64,000 bases of DNA from CAWGOF01 sp963824225. GTDB taxonomy: Bacteria > Acidobacteriota > Polarisedimenticolia > Polarisedimenticolales > Polarisedimenticolaceae. Shown one piece after another: positions 16,870 through 24,973 of the stretch (its first letter is position 1; every line of letters begins with the position of its first letter). The DNA is taken from contig CAWGOF010000003.1 in assembly GCA_963824225.1 (NCBI GenBank), forward strand, positions 2,976,001 through 3,040,000. Direction: 5' to 3'. Position numbers and translations under genes: made by a program. The notes under the pieces are model-generated. The model did not search any database. It was not told the origin of the DNA and was given only the letters and a program-made list of their open reading frames with translations.

Positions 16870-17838
16870 TCAGTCGAGCGACAGGGTCTCGTCGTTCAGG
16901 ATGTCGACGAGCGTCGCCGTGTCGATCGAGCCACCGGTCACGAGGCACACCGTGCGGCCGCGTGGCGCCCTCTCGTCCTCGAGCGCAGCGGCGACGGCGA
17001 GCGCCCCAGCGCCCTCGACGACGAGCCGATCCCGCAGCGCGAGGCGCCGGATCGTCCGACGCACCGAGCGCTCGGACACGAGCCGCGTCTCGTCGGCAAC
17101 GTCACGCAGCAGGGGAAACATCTCGTCCGTGATGTACGGGACGGCGACGCCGTCGCACATCGTCTGACACGGGACACGCATCGGGCGGCCGGCTTCGAGG
17201 CTCGCGTGGAGCGCGGCGCACCCCTCGGGCTCGACGGCGATGATGCGCGCGCGCGGAGCGAGCAGCCGCAGCGCGCGCCCCACGCCGCCGAGGAGACCGC
17301 CGCCGCCGACCGGCACGTACACGGCCTCGGTGCCCGGGAGGTCGTCGAGGATCTCGAGTGCCAGCGTGCCGTGGCCGATCCGGACATTGCGGTCGGTCCA
17401 TGGGTGGACGAAGGCGTAGGGCTCGCCCTCGAACAGGCGCTCACCGAGATAGCGGAACACCTCGGCCACCGGAACGAGCACCGGCTCGCCGCCGTACCGG
17501 CGCATGGCGTCGATCTTCGTCCGCGGCGCCGTATCGGGCATGATGCTGCGCGCCGGCACACCGAGCTTGCGCCCGCACCACGCCAGCGCTTGCGCGGTAT
17601 TGCCCGCGCTGACCGTCGAGATCCCACGCTTGCGTCGCAGAGGATTGAGCTGCGCGACCGCGTTGTACACGCCGCGGATCTTGAACGAGCCCACCGGCTG
17701 GTGCGTCTCGACCTTGAGCCAGAAGTGGGGCTCCGGCTCCTCCGAGGCGAGCGGCACGAGCGGCGTGCGGACGCACACGCCGCGCAAGCGCCGTGCGGCG
17801 CCGCGAAACTCGTCGAGCGTCGGGCGATCGGCGGTCAC
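16870..17838 (-). CDS. PLP-dependent threonine/serine dehydratase-like enzyme, copy 2
   Basis: The 322-residue fold-type II protein has the PLP lysine in 'PVGSFKIRGVYNAV', the Asn loop 'SAGNTAQALAW', the phosphate-binding 'GGGGLLGG', and the closing 'LVTGGSID'. It lacks a regulatory ACT domain, as in catabolic or serine-racemase-like members. It starts at a GTG overlapping the stop of its paralogue (GTGA). The two share about the same architecture, and their divergence suggests different substrates. The true substrate (threonine, serine, hydroxyaspartate or a racemisation) is not decidable from sequence alone. Confidence 0.85.
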   Translation of the reverse strand: MTADRPTLDEFRGAARRLRGVCVRTPLVPLASEEPEPHFWLKVETHQPVGSFKIRGVYNAVAQLNPLRRKRGISTVSAGNTAQALAWCGRKLGVPARSIMPDTAPRTKIDAMRRYGGEPVLVPVAEVFRYLGERLFEGEPYAFVHPWTDRNVRIGHGTLALEILDDLPGTEAVYVPVGGGGLLGGVGRALRLLAPRARIIAVEPEGCAALHASLEAGRPMRVPCQTMCDGVAVPYITDEMFPLLRDVADETRLVSERSVRRTIRRLALRDRLVVEGAGALAVAAALEDERAPRGRTVCLVTGGSIDTATLVDILNDETLSLD

Positions 17839-18794
17839 GGCGTCTCCCCGTCGAGGATCCGGGCCAGAACCCCGGCATCGATGTTGCCGCCCGAGACGAC
17901 GCAGACGATCGGCCCCGCGCCCGCGCGACCGGAGAGCGCCGCGGCGACCGAGCTCGCGCCCGCGCCCTCGGCGACGACGTGTGCTCGCCGAGCGAGCATG
18001 CGGATCGCGCTCGCCGTGTCCTCGAGCGAGACGACGATCGAGCCCCGAAGGAGCTCGCGCACGAGCGGCCACATCGGCTCGAGCAGGCTGCGACCGCCGA
18101 TCCCGTCGACGAAGCTCGGGCGCCAGTCGACGCTCGCCGGAGCGTTCGCGGCCAGCGACGCGGCGAGCGGTGCCGCGGTCTCGATCTCGCTCGCGAGCAC
18201 ACGGGTCTCGGGACGCAGGGCGCCGAGCGCCGAAGCGATCCCCGAGCTCAGGCCCCCACCGCCGAACGGCACGATGACCGTGTCGACGCTCGGCAGGTCC
18301 TCGGCGATCTCGAGGCCGATCGTCCCGTTGCCCGCGATCACGCGCTCGTCGCACACGGGGTGCACGAACACGCCCGCGATCCCGGGATCGTGGTTCCCCG
18401 CGAGCACCGCCCACCACTCGTCGAACGGCAGGGGCAGCGGCTCGGCACCGAGCCGCTCGATGGCGTCGAGCTTGGCCCGCGGCGCGCGGTCGGGGACGAC
18501 CACGCGGCACGGAACCCCGAGCCGGCGCGCGCACCAGGCGACGCCCTGGGCCATGTTCCCGGCGCTCGCCGTCCACACGCCGTGGGACAGATCGGACGGG
18601 CGTGCCTGGCCGATCGCGTTCGCCGCGCCGCGGATCTTGAACGACCCGATCGGCTGCAGGCACTCGAGCTTGAGCCAGATCGGGGGCGCGTCGTCGACCT
18701 CGAGCCGGACGAGCGGCGTGCGGATCGCATGCCCCGCGATGCGCTCGCGGGCCGCGCGAACCTCCTCGATTCCCACCCGTTCGATCCGCCGCAT
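17835..18794 (-). CDS. PLP-dependent threonine/serine dehydratase-like enzyme, copy 1
   Basis: The 319-residue protein is a paralogue of the adjacent gene, with the PLP lysine in 'PIGSFKIRGAANAIG', 'SAGNMAQGVAW', 'GGGGLSSG' and the terminal 'VVSGGNID'. There is no ACT domain. It is first in a two-gene unit with a four-base overlap to copy 2. A dispersed palindrome (18808-18873) begins 14 bases upstream of its start and therefore occupies its promoter region. Confidence 0.85.
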   Translation of the reverse strand: MRRIERVGIEEVRAARERIAGHAIRTPLVRLEVDDAPPIWLKLECLQPIGSFKIRGAANAIGQARPSDLSHGVWTASAGNMAQGVAWCARRLGVPCRVVVPDRAPRAKLDAIERLGAEPLPLPFDEWWAVLAGNHDPGIAGVFVHPVCDERVIAGNGTIGLEIAEDLPSVDTVIVPFGGGGLSSGIASALGALRPETRVLASEIETAAPLAASLAANAPASVDWRPSFVDGIGGRSLLEPMWPLVRELLRGSIVVSLEDTASAIRMLARRAHVVAEGAGASSVAAALSGRAGAGPIVCVVSGGNIDAGVLARILDGETP

Positions 18795-18807
18795 CCTCTG
18801 AGTATAA

Positions 18808-18873
18808 GGAAACGGGGACACTCTTCGTTTCCGCCCCAAATGAGGCAGGAAACGGGGACCGTCCCCGTTTTCG
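18808..18873. repeat. Dispersed palindromic repeat, GGGGACACTCT family
   Basis: This element contains GGAAACGGGGACACTCTTCG, then a CCCCAAATGAGGC linker, and GGAAACGGGGACCGTCCCCG, so it folds on itself. The same core and linker occur in the opposite orientation at 46221-46284, and a partial arm is at 62816-62838. It lies between the divergent dehydratase and glycosyltransferase genes. The form is that of REP-type elements mobilised by REP-associated transposases, but no such gene is present here. Confidence 0.8.
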
Positions 18874-18959
18874 CTTACCATCCGGGCCGCGCCTTGCGCG
18901 GAACGGCCGGGGAAACGAAGTTTGGCCCCCGCGCGACCGCGGGAGCCGAAGAGGGGGCG

Positions 18960-19913
18960 GTGTTCGAGGGCAAGCGGATCGGGGTCGTCATCCCCGCGTA
19001 CAACGTGGAGCGGCTCATCGCACAGGTCGTGCGCACGCTCCCCGAGTTCGTGGACCACGTCTACGTCGTCGACGACAAGAGCCGCGACGGGACGCGCGCC
19101 GCGGCGCAGGCCCTCGTGTCCGAAGACCCCCGGCACGTGCGCCTGATCGACCGCGCGAACAATGGTGGTGTCGGTGCTGCGATCGCGTCGGGGTACGAGC
19201 GGGCAGCCGACGAAGGGTGCGACGTCGTCGCCGTCGTGGCGGGCGACGCCCAGATGGACCCCGCCGACATGCACCGCATCGTGGGCCCGGTATGTCGCGG
19301 CGAAGCCGACTACGTGAAGGGGAACCGCCTGTTCCGCGGCGAGTCGTGGAGCATGATCCCGCGCACGCGGTACCTGGGCAACTCGTTCCTGTCTCTTCTG
19401 ACCAAGATCGCCTCGGGCTACTGGCACGTGGCGGACAGCCAGACCGGCTACACCGCGATCTCGCGCGTGGCGCTCGAGCGCATCGACCCGGCGAAGATCT
19501 ACCCGCGCTACGGCATGCCGAACGACGTGCTGATCAAGCTCAACATCCACAACTTCCGCGTGAAGGACGTGAGCGTGCGCCCGGTGTACAACGTCGGTGA
19601 GACGTCGGGCATCCGCCTGCGCAAGGTGATCTTCACGATCCCGTGGCTCCTGTTCAAGGGGTTCTGGAAGCGCATGTTCTGGAAGTACGTGGTCCAGGAC
19701 TTCCATCCGCTGGTCTTCTTCTATCTCTTGGGACTGACGCTCACGCCGCTCGGCCTGCTGTTCGGCACGTATCTCGCGGCGCTGCGGATCTTCGCCGGCC
19801 AGCACGTCGCCGCGACGAGCGCGCTGTTCGCCGCGTTCCTGTTCATCTCCGGCCTGCAGTCGCTGTTCTTCGCCATGTGGTTCGACATGGACTACAACAA
19901 GCACCTGCGATAG
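18960..19913 (+). CDS. Glycosyltransferase family 2 with C-terminal membrane helices (DPM/DPG-synthase like)
   Basis: The 317-residue protein has a GT2 domain: 'GVVIPAYNVERLI', 'VYVVDDKSRDGT', 'NGGVGAAIASGYERA' and the metal-binding 'VAVVAGDAQMDP'. It is followed by two hydrophobic segments near 238-262 and 275-300. This is the arrangement of dolichyl/polyprenyl-phosphate sugar synthases and related enzymes. The GTG start follows an AGAGGGGG site. The tight spacing to a methyltransferase, a flippase-like protein and an LMF-like protein suggests a lipid-linked glycan or membrane-lipid pathway, by inference. Confidence 0.88.
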   Translation: MFEGKRIGVVIPAYNVERLIAQVVRTLPEFVDHVYVVDDKSRDGTRAAAQALVSEDPRHVRLIDRANNGGVGAAIASGYERAADEGCDVVAVVAGDAQMDPADMHRIVGPVCRGEADYVKGNRLFRGESWSMIPRTRYLGNSFLSLLTKIASGYWHVADSQTGYTAISRVALERIDPAKIYPRYGMPNDVLIKLNIHNFRVKDVSVRPVYNVGETSGIRLRKVIFTIPWLLFKGFWKRMFWKYVVQDFHPLVFFYLLGLTLTPLGLLFGTYLAALRIFAGQHVAATSALFAAFLFISGLQSLFFAMWFDMDYNKHLR

Positions 19914-19917
19914 ACCC

Positions 19918-20514
19918 GTGGAAATCGGCGCGAACACGAAGTACGCGACCGCAAATCCGGTGTCGCGGATCCTGATCCGGCGCTTCGTCGACCGCGTGCG
20001 CGCCCTCGTCGAGCGCACACCGTTCGCGCTCGCCGCCGACGTGGGGTGTGGAGAGGGCGTGCTCCTCGGGCAGCTCGGCAACGTGTGGGCCGATCGCCCG
20101 GTCGTCGCCGTGGACATCGACCCCCGCGAGGTGCGCCTCGCCCGCGCGAACGCACAGGTCGTGCTCCCCGCGGTTGCGAGCGCCTACGCCTTGCCGTTCC
20201 GCGCGGCGTCGTTCGACCTCGTGATCTGCTCCGAGGTGCTCGAGCATCTCGACCGGCCGGCTGCCGCGATCGACGAGCTGTGGCGCATCGCGCGCACGAC
20301 CGTCGTCCTGTCGGTGCCGAACGAGCCGCTGTGGCGCGTGCTGAACCTGGCGCGCGGCGCCTACCTGAAAGCGCTCGGGAACACGCCGGGCCATGTGAAC
20401 CACTGGACGCCCCGGGCCTTCGTGCGCTCGGTCGAGCGGCGGTTTCACGTCGAGGCGGTCGTGCCGAGCCTGCCGTGGACGATCGTTCTCGGGCGGCGGA
20501 AGGCCGGCCGGTGA
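19918..20514 (+). CDS. SAM-dependent class I methyltransferase
   Basis: The 198-residue protein shows the Rossmann motifs: I 'AADVGCGEGVLL', II 'VVAVDID', post-II 'ASAYALPFRAASFDLVICSEVLEHL', and a Methyltransf_11 end. A VPNEP loop and a GHVNHWTP motif follow, as in methyltransferases that act on glycan or lipid substrates. It begins four bases after the glycosyltransferase stop and overlaps the next gene (GTGA). The substrate is unknown. Confidence 0.88.
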   Translation: MEIGANTKYATANPVSRILIRRFVDRVRALVERTPFALAADVGCGEGVLLGQLGNVWADRPVVAVDIDPREVRLARANAQVVLPAVASAYALPFRAASFDLVICSEVLEHLDRPAAAIDELWRIARTTVVLSVPNEPLWRVLNLARGAYLKALGNTPGHVNHWTPRAFVRSVERRFHVEAVVPSLPWTIVLGRRKAGR

Positions 20515-21425
20515 GCTCCACCGTACGCTGGGGACTGTCGCTCGTGGTGCTGCTCGCGGTCGTGGCGCTCGCGCTCCGGGAGGCGCCGCAGCTCCTCCCG
20601 ACGCTGGCCGGGATCGATGCCCGATGGGCCGCGCTCGGGCTCGCCGCGTTCTGGGGCGGACACCTCCTGCGCAGCGCGCGCCTGAAGCGCTTCGCCGAAG
20701 GTGGAATGCGCCTGTGGCCCACGGCCGCAGCGGTCAACGCGCTGCACGCGGTCGCGGTCTATCTCCTGCCGCTCCAGGCGGGAGACCTCGCGCTTCCCGG
20801 GGTTCTCGGGTGGGCACACAGGCGGACGCTGGCTGAGGGGCTCGCGATCCTCCTGCGATCCCGATTGCTCGATGCCTCGGCGCTCGGCTCGTGGATCTGT
20901 GTCGCCACCGCGCTCGACACGTCGGGCCGCGTCTCACCCGGCCTGCGCTGGGTGTCGTGCGCCTTCGGTCTCGCCTTGGCCCTCGCTCCGTGGATCGTCC
21001 GGCGCCTCGCCCCGCTCGCCGGGGCGCTGCCTCGGCCGATCGGTCGCGTGCTCTCGGCCGCCGAGAGCGCATCGCGCACGACGGTCGAGGATGTGGCGTT
21101 GAGCCTCGCGATCTGGGGGTTGAGCGGCTTTTCGGTCTGGGCCGCCGCGCGCGCCGTGGGCCTCGCGCTCGGCTTCGGCGACATCTGGCTCGTCCTTGCG
21201 TTCCAGCTGCCCCTCCAGTTCCTGCCCGTGCAGGGCGTGGCGAACACGGGAAACCACGAGCTGAGCTGGGTCGCGGCGCTCGCGGCGCTCGGGATCCCCG
21301 CGCCCGACGCGCTGCGCTACGCGCTCGCGTCGCACGCACTGATCCTGGGCTACGTCGCGACGCTCGTCCCGCTCGGGGCCACGGCGTGGCTCGGCCGGAC
21401 CGCGCCGCGCAGCGCGATGAAATAG
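20511..21425 (+). CDS. Lysylphosphatidylglycerol-synthase-type membrane protein (UPF0104 flippase-like)
   Basis: The 304-residue polytopic protein has about eight hydrophobic helices, with the family features 'GLAAFWGGHLLRSARLKRF', 'AVAVYLLPLQAGDLALPG' and the late 'LPVQGVANTGNHELSWVAAL'. It corresponds to the membrane (flippase-like) half of MprF without the aminoacyl-transferase domain. In this operon it is a candidate lipid or lipid-linked sugar translocator. It overlaps the methyltransferase gene and abuts the next. Confidence 0.8.
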   Translation: MSSTVRWGLSLVVLLAVVALALREAPQLLPTLAGIDARWAALGLAAFWGGHLLRSARLKRFAEGGMRLWPTAAAVNALHAVAVYLLPLQAGDLALPGVLGWAHRRTLAEGLAILLRSRLLDASALGSWICVATALDTSGRVSPGLRWVSCAFGLALALAPWIVRRLAPLAGALPRPIGRVLSAAESASRTTVEDVALSLAIWGLSGFSVWAAARAVGLALGFGDIWLVLAFQLPLQFLPVQGVANTGNHELSWVAALAALGIPAPDALRYALASHALILGYVATLVPLGATAWLGRTAPRSAMK

Positions 21426-22958
21426 ATGAAGCAGTACGCGCTCACGCGCTGGCTCTACCTGCGGCTCCTCGGCGTCGTGTACGTCGTCGCCTTCGCCTCG
21501 CTCTGGCCCCAGATCGCGGGCCTCGTCGGTCCGGACGGCATCCTGCCGGTCGGCAACTACCTGGCGCAGATCCGCGGCGCGATGGGCTCGTCTTCGTACT
21601 TCTCGTATCCGACCCTGGGCTGGCTCTCGACGTCCGACCTGTTCCTCCAGGCGCAGTGTGCGATCGGCGTCCTGCTCGGTGCGCTCCTGGTCTGCGGCAT
21701 CGCGCAGCGACTCGTCCTGGCTCTGGCCTGGGCGCTCTACCTGTCGCTCGTCGTCTGCGGCCAGGCGTTCCTCAGCTTCCAGTGGGACGTGCTGCTGCTC
21801 GAAGCCGGTCTGCTCTCGTTCCTCGTCGCGCCCGACGGCCTCGCCCCCCGCCGGCCGAGCGACGAGCCCCGGCCGTGGGCCCCCGGCATCTGGCTCCTGC
21901 GCGTCCTGCTGTTCAAGCTGATGTTCCTGTCGGGGGCGACGAAGCTCCTGAGCCTCGACGAAACGTGGCGCGGCCTGACGGCGCTCGACTACCACTACTT
22001 CACGCAGCCGCTCCCCGTGTGGACGAGCTGGTACGCGCACCACCTGCCGCACGCGTTCCAGAAGCTGTCGATCGTCGTGATGTTCGTGGTCGAGCTCGGC
22101 ATGTGCCTGCTCGTCTTCGGGCCGCGCATCGCCCGGATCGCGGCGTTCGTGTCGCTCGTGGTGTTCCAGCTGCTGATCGCCGCGACGGGGAACTACGGGT
22201 TCTTCAACCTGCTGACGATCGTCCTGTGCATTCCGGTTCTCGACGATGCGGCGCTCCTGCCCGCGCGCATGCGCGAGACGCTGGGGCTCCGCTCGCGCGG
22301 TGGCTCGAGCGTGGACGTGGGGCGGCCGGCCACGCTCGAGGCGCACTGGATGTGGCGCGCCGCGCCCGGCGTGCTGATCGTCTGCGCCCTGCTCGTCGAG
22401 AGCCTGAGCTTCGGTCGTGAGCTGCGCCGCACGGCGGCCGGCGGCACGGCCGAGCTCGGCTGGGTCGGACGGGCTCTCGACTGGGCCGGGCGCAACGGTC
22501 TCGCCTGGGGCGAGAAGAACGTGCTCCGACCGCTCGCCCCGCTGCGCAGCTTCAACGGCTACGGCCTGTTCCGCGACATGACGCGCGAGCGGCCGGAGCT
22601 CGTTCTCGAGGCCAGCGCGGACGGGCTCGACTGGGACCCGATCGACCTGCGGTACAAGCCCGGCGATCCGGCACGCGCGCCGGCGTTCGTCCAGCCGCAC
22701 ATGCCGCGTCTCGACTGGCAGCTGTGGTTCGCCGCGCTCGACCCCCGGGGCCACGCGGTCCTGCTCGAGCGCCTCGAGCGCAAGATCCTCGATGGCGCTC
22801 CGTCGGTGCAGGCGCTTCTCGGGACGTCCGGGCCGCCCCCGCGCTACGTGCGCATCGTGCTCTACCGCTACGAGTTCACGAGCGCGGCCGAGCGCAGGCA
22901 GACCGGGGCGTGGTGGAAGCGCGAGCGCCGCGGGATCGGCCGGGCGATCGCGCTATAG
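21426..22958 (+). CDS. Lipase maturation factor (LMF1)-like membrane protein
   Basis: The 510-residue protein has an N-terminal membrane region of about eight helices and a C-terminal soluble DUF domain, as in LMF1/LMF2. Recognisable pieces are 'GVVYVVAFASLWPQI', 'FLSFQWDVLLLEAGLLSFL', 'KLMFLSGATKLLS', 'TALDYHYFTQPLP', 'FQLLIAATGNYGFFNLLT', and the C-terminal 'FNGYGLFRDMTRERPELVLEA'. Human LMF1 assists lipase folding in the ER. The bacterial homologues are common in large-genome lineages but their job is unknown. It follows the flippase-like gene with no gap. Confidence 0.88.
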   Translation: MKQYALTRWLYLRLLGVVYVVAFASLWPQIAGLVGPDGILPVGNYLAQIRGAMGSSSYFSYPTLGWLSTSDLFLQAQCAIGVLLGALLVCGIAQRLVLALAWALYLSLVVCGQAFLSFQWDVLLLEAGLLSFLVAPDGLAPRRPSDEPRPWAPGIWLLRVLLFKLMFLSGATKLLSLDETWRGLTALDYHYFTQPLPVWTSWYAHHLPHAFQKLSIVVMFVVELGMCLLVFGPRIARIAAFVSLVVFQLLIAATGNYGFFNLLTIVLCIPVLDDAALLPARMRETLGLRSRGGSSVDVGRPATLEAHWMWRAAPGVLIVCALLVESLSFGRELRRTAAGGTAELGWVGRALDWAGRNGLAWGEKNVLRPLAPLRSFNGYGLFRDMTRERPELVLEASADGLDWDPIDLRYKPGDPARAPAFVQPHMPRLDWQLWFAALDPRGHAVLLERLERKILDGAPSVQALLGTSGPPPRYVRIVLYRYEFTSAAERRQTGAWWKRERRGIGRAIAL

Positions 22959-22984
22959 TCGATCGTCGATTCCCCGGGGGACCC

Positions 22985-24955
22985 ATGCTGCGCTCATCGA
23001 TCCGCTGCGGACTGCAGGTGTTCGCGCTCGCGATCTCGATACCCGCGTCGGCGGGCGGGATGACCGGCGAGCAGGTCGTCGATCTCCGGTCGGTGCGGCA
23101 GGTCGCGCTCGCACCGGACGGCGGGCGCGTGGCCTATGTCCTGCGCGTGCCGCGTGCGGCCGACGACAAGCCGGGCAAGCCATGGGCCGAGCTGTGGATC
23201 GCGGCGCCCGGGAGCGCGCCGCGGCCCTACGTCTCGGGCTCGCGCGCGGTGTCGGACGTGCGCTGGCGCGCCGACGGCAAGGCCGTGCTGTTTCTCCTGA
23301 GCGACGCACCCGAAGCCGACGCGCAGGTGCACGAGATCCCGCTCGACGGCGGCGAGGCGCGGCGCTTGTTCGAGCATCCGGGGTCGATCACGCTCGAGCG
23401 ACCGTCGCCCGACGGCCGCTGGCTGGCCTTCGCCGCGAAGGCTCAGGAGTCGCCCGAAAAGAAGAAGGACAAGGAGCAGGGCCGCGACTGGAAGGTCGTC
23501 GACGAGGAGCCTAGGTTCCGCAAGCTGTGGCTCCGCGACCTGAAGAACGGCTCGTCGCGCCCGTGGATCGAGGACGACCTCGACGTGCTCGACCTGGCGT
23601 GGGCGCCCGACGGCCGAACGGCGATCGTGCGCGCGGCGAAGTCGGTGCGCGTCGACGACGACTACATGTTCTCGAAGCTGTACCGCGTCCCGGTCGACGG
23701 AGCGGCCGAGCCGTTGACCGACACGCCGGGGAAGCTCGGCTCGTTCGTCGTGTCGCCCGACGGCCGGCGCGTCGCGTTCCTGGGCGCGACGAGCCAGAAC
23801 GACCCGCTGGCGCAGAGCGTGTTCGTCGTTCCGCTCGGCGGCGGTGCGGCGCGCAACCTGACCGAGAAGCTCGAGGCCAGCGCGTCCGACCTCGGCTGGG
23901 TCGATGACCGCACGCTGCTCGTCGCGCTGGTCCAGGGCACGCGCAGCCGGCTGGCCCGGCTCGACGTCGAGACCGGGCGGCGCACCGAGCTCGACTGGCC
24001 GCGGCTCGTCGTCGCCGACTTCGACGTCCACGGCTCCCACGTCGCGCTCGCCGCCTCGGCGCCCGACCATCCGGTCGAGGCGTTCGCGCTCGAGGTCGGC
24101 GGTGCTCCGAGACGCCTGTCCCACAGCAACCCCGGTCTCGCCGACGTGCGCCTCGCGCGCCAGGAAACGATCGAGTGGAGCGGGCCGGACGGCCTGCGCA
24201 TCACGGGGGTCCTGACGTATCCGCTCGACTGGCGAGCGGGCCGGCGCCATCCGCTCGTGCTCCAGGTCCACGGCGGACCCGAGGGCGTCGACCTCGACGG
24301 CTGGACCACGACCGCGCTCGAGCCCGTGCAGGTGCTCGCCGCCGCGGGATTCTTCGTGCTCCAGCCGAACTATCGCGGGAGCCAGGGCCGCGGCGTGGCG
24401 TACAGCAAGGCCGACCACGACGATCTCGGGGGCCAGGAGTTCGAGGACGTGCTCGCCGGGATCGATCACCTCGCGGCCCTGGGCTGGGTCGATCCGCAGC
24501 GCGTCGGCACGGGGGGCTGGTCCTACGGCGGCTTTCTCTCGGCATGGGCCGCGACCCGACACAGCGCACGGTTCCGCGCGTCGATCGTCTGCGCCGGCCT
24601 GACGAACTGGATCGCGTTCGCCGGCACGACCGACATCCCGAACGAGATGTCGCTCGTGCACTGGGACTCGTGGTGGCACGACGAGACCGACCTGCACTGG
24701 CAACGCTCGCCGCTCGCGCACCTGGCGCTTGCGCGCACGCCGACGCTGATCGTCCACGGCGAGGCCGACGACCGCGTGCACCCCGAGCAGAGCCTCGAGC
24801 TGTACACCGCGCTCCGGCTCAAGCAGGTCAAGACGCAGCTGGTGCTGTATCCGCGCGAGCCGCACGGGCTCGACGAGCGTGCGCACCAGCTCGACTTCAT
24901 CGGTCGCGTCGTCGACTGGTTCCAGACGAACCTCGGGCCGGCCGGAGGCTCGTAG
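22985..24955 (+). CDS. Secreted prolyl-oligopeptidase-family (S9) peptidase
   Basis: The 656-residue protein has a signal peptide (residues 1-22), a seven-bladed beta-propeller (repeated 'SPDGRRVAF', 'APDGRTAIV' type blades) and a C-terminal alpha/beta hydrolase. The triad is visible: Ser in 'GTGGWSYGGFLS', Asp in 'HGEADDRVHPEQS' and His in 'YPREPHGL'. A basic insert 'SPEKKKDKEQGRDWK' occurs between blades, as in dipeptidyl-peptidase-like S9C members. It follows the LMF-like gene after 26 bases, with TATAGT overlapping that gene's stop. Confidence 0.9.
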   Translation: MLRSSIRCGLQVFALAISIPASAGGMTGEQVVDLRSVRQVALAPDGGRVAYVLRVPRAADDKPGKPWAELWIAAPGSAPRPYVSGSRAVSDVRWRADGKAVLFLLSDAPEADAQVHEIPLDGGEARRLFEHPGSITLERPSPDGRWLAFAAKAQESPEKKKDKEQGRDWKVVDEEPRFRKLWLRDLKNGSSRPWIEDDLDVLDLAWAPDGRTAIVRAAKSVRVDDDYMFSKLYRVPVDGAAEPLTDTPGKLGSFVVSPDGRRVAFLGATSQNDPLAQSVFVVPLGGGAARNLTEKLEASASDLGWVDDRTLLVALVQGTRSRLARLDVETGRRTELDWPRLVVADFDVHGSHVALAASAPDHPVEAFALEVGGAPRRLSHSNPGLADVRLARQETIEWSGPDGLRITGVLTYPLDWRAGRRHPLVLQVHGGPEGVDLDGWTTTALEPVQVLAAAGFFVLQPNYRGSQGRGVAYSKADHDDLGGQEFEDVLAGIDHLAALGWVDPQRVGTGGWSYGGFLSAWAATRHSARFRASIVCAGLTNWIAFAGTTDIPNEMSLVHWDSWWHDETDLHWQRSPLAHLALARTPTLIVHGEADDRVHPEQSLELYTALRLKQVKTQLVLYPREPHGLDERAHQLDFIGRVVDWFQTNLGPAGGS

Positions 24956-24961
24956 AAGCGC

Positions 24962-24967
24962 TAGAAT
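24962..24967 (+). promoter_or_regulatory. -10 box TAGAAT for the kinase gene
   Basis: TAGAAT lies six bases before the kinase ATG with no Shine-Dalgarno sequence, consistent with a leaderless mRNA. Confidence 0.45.
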
Positions 24968-24973
24968 CCGAGC

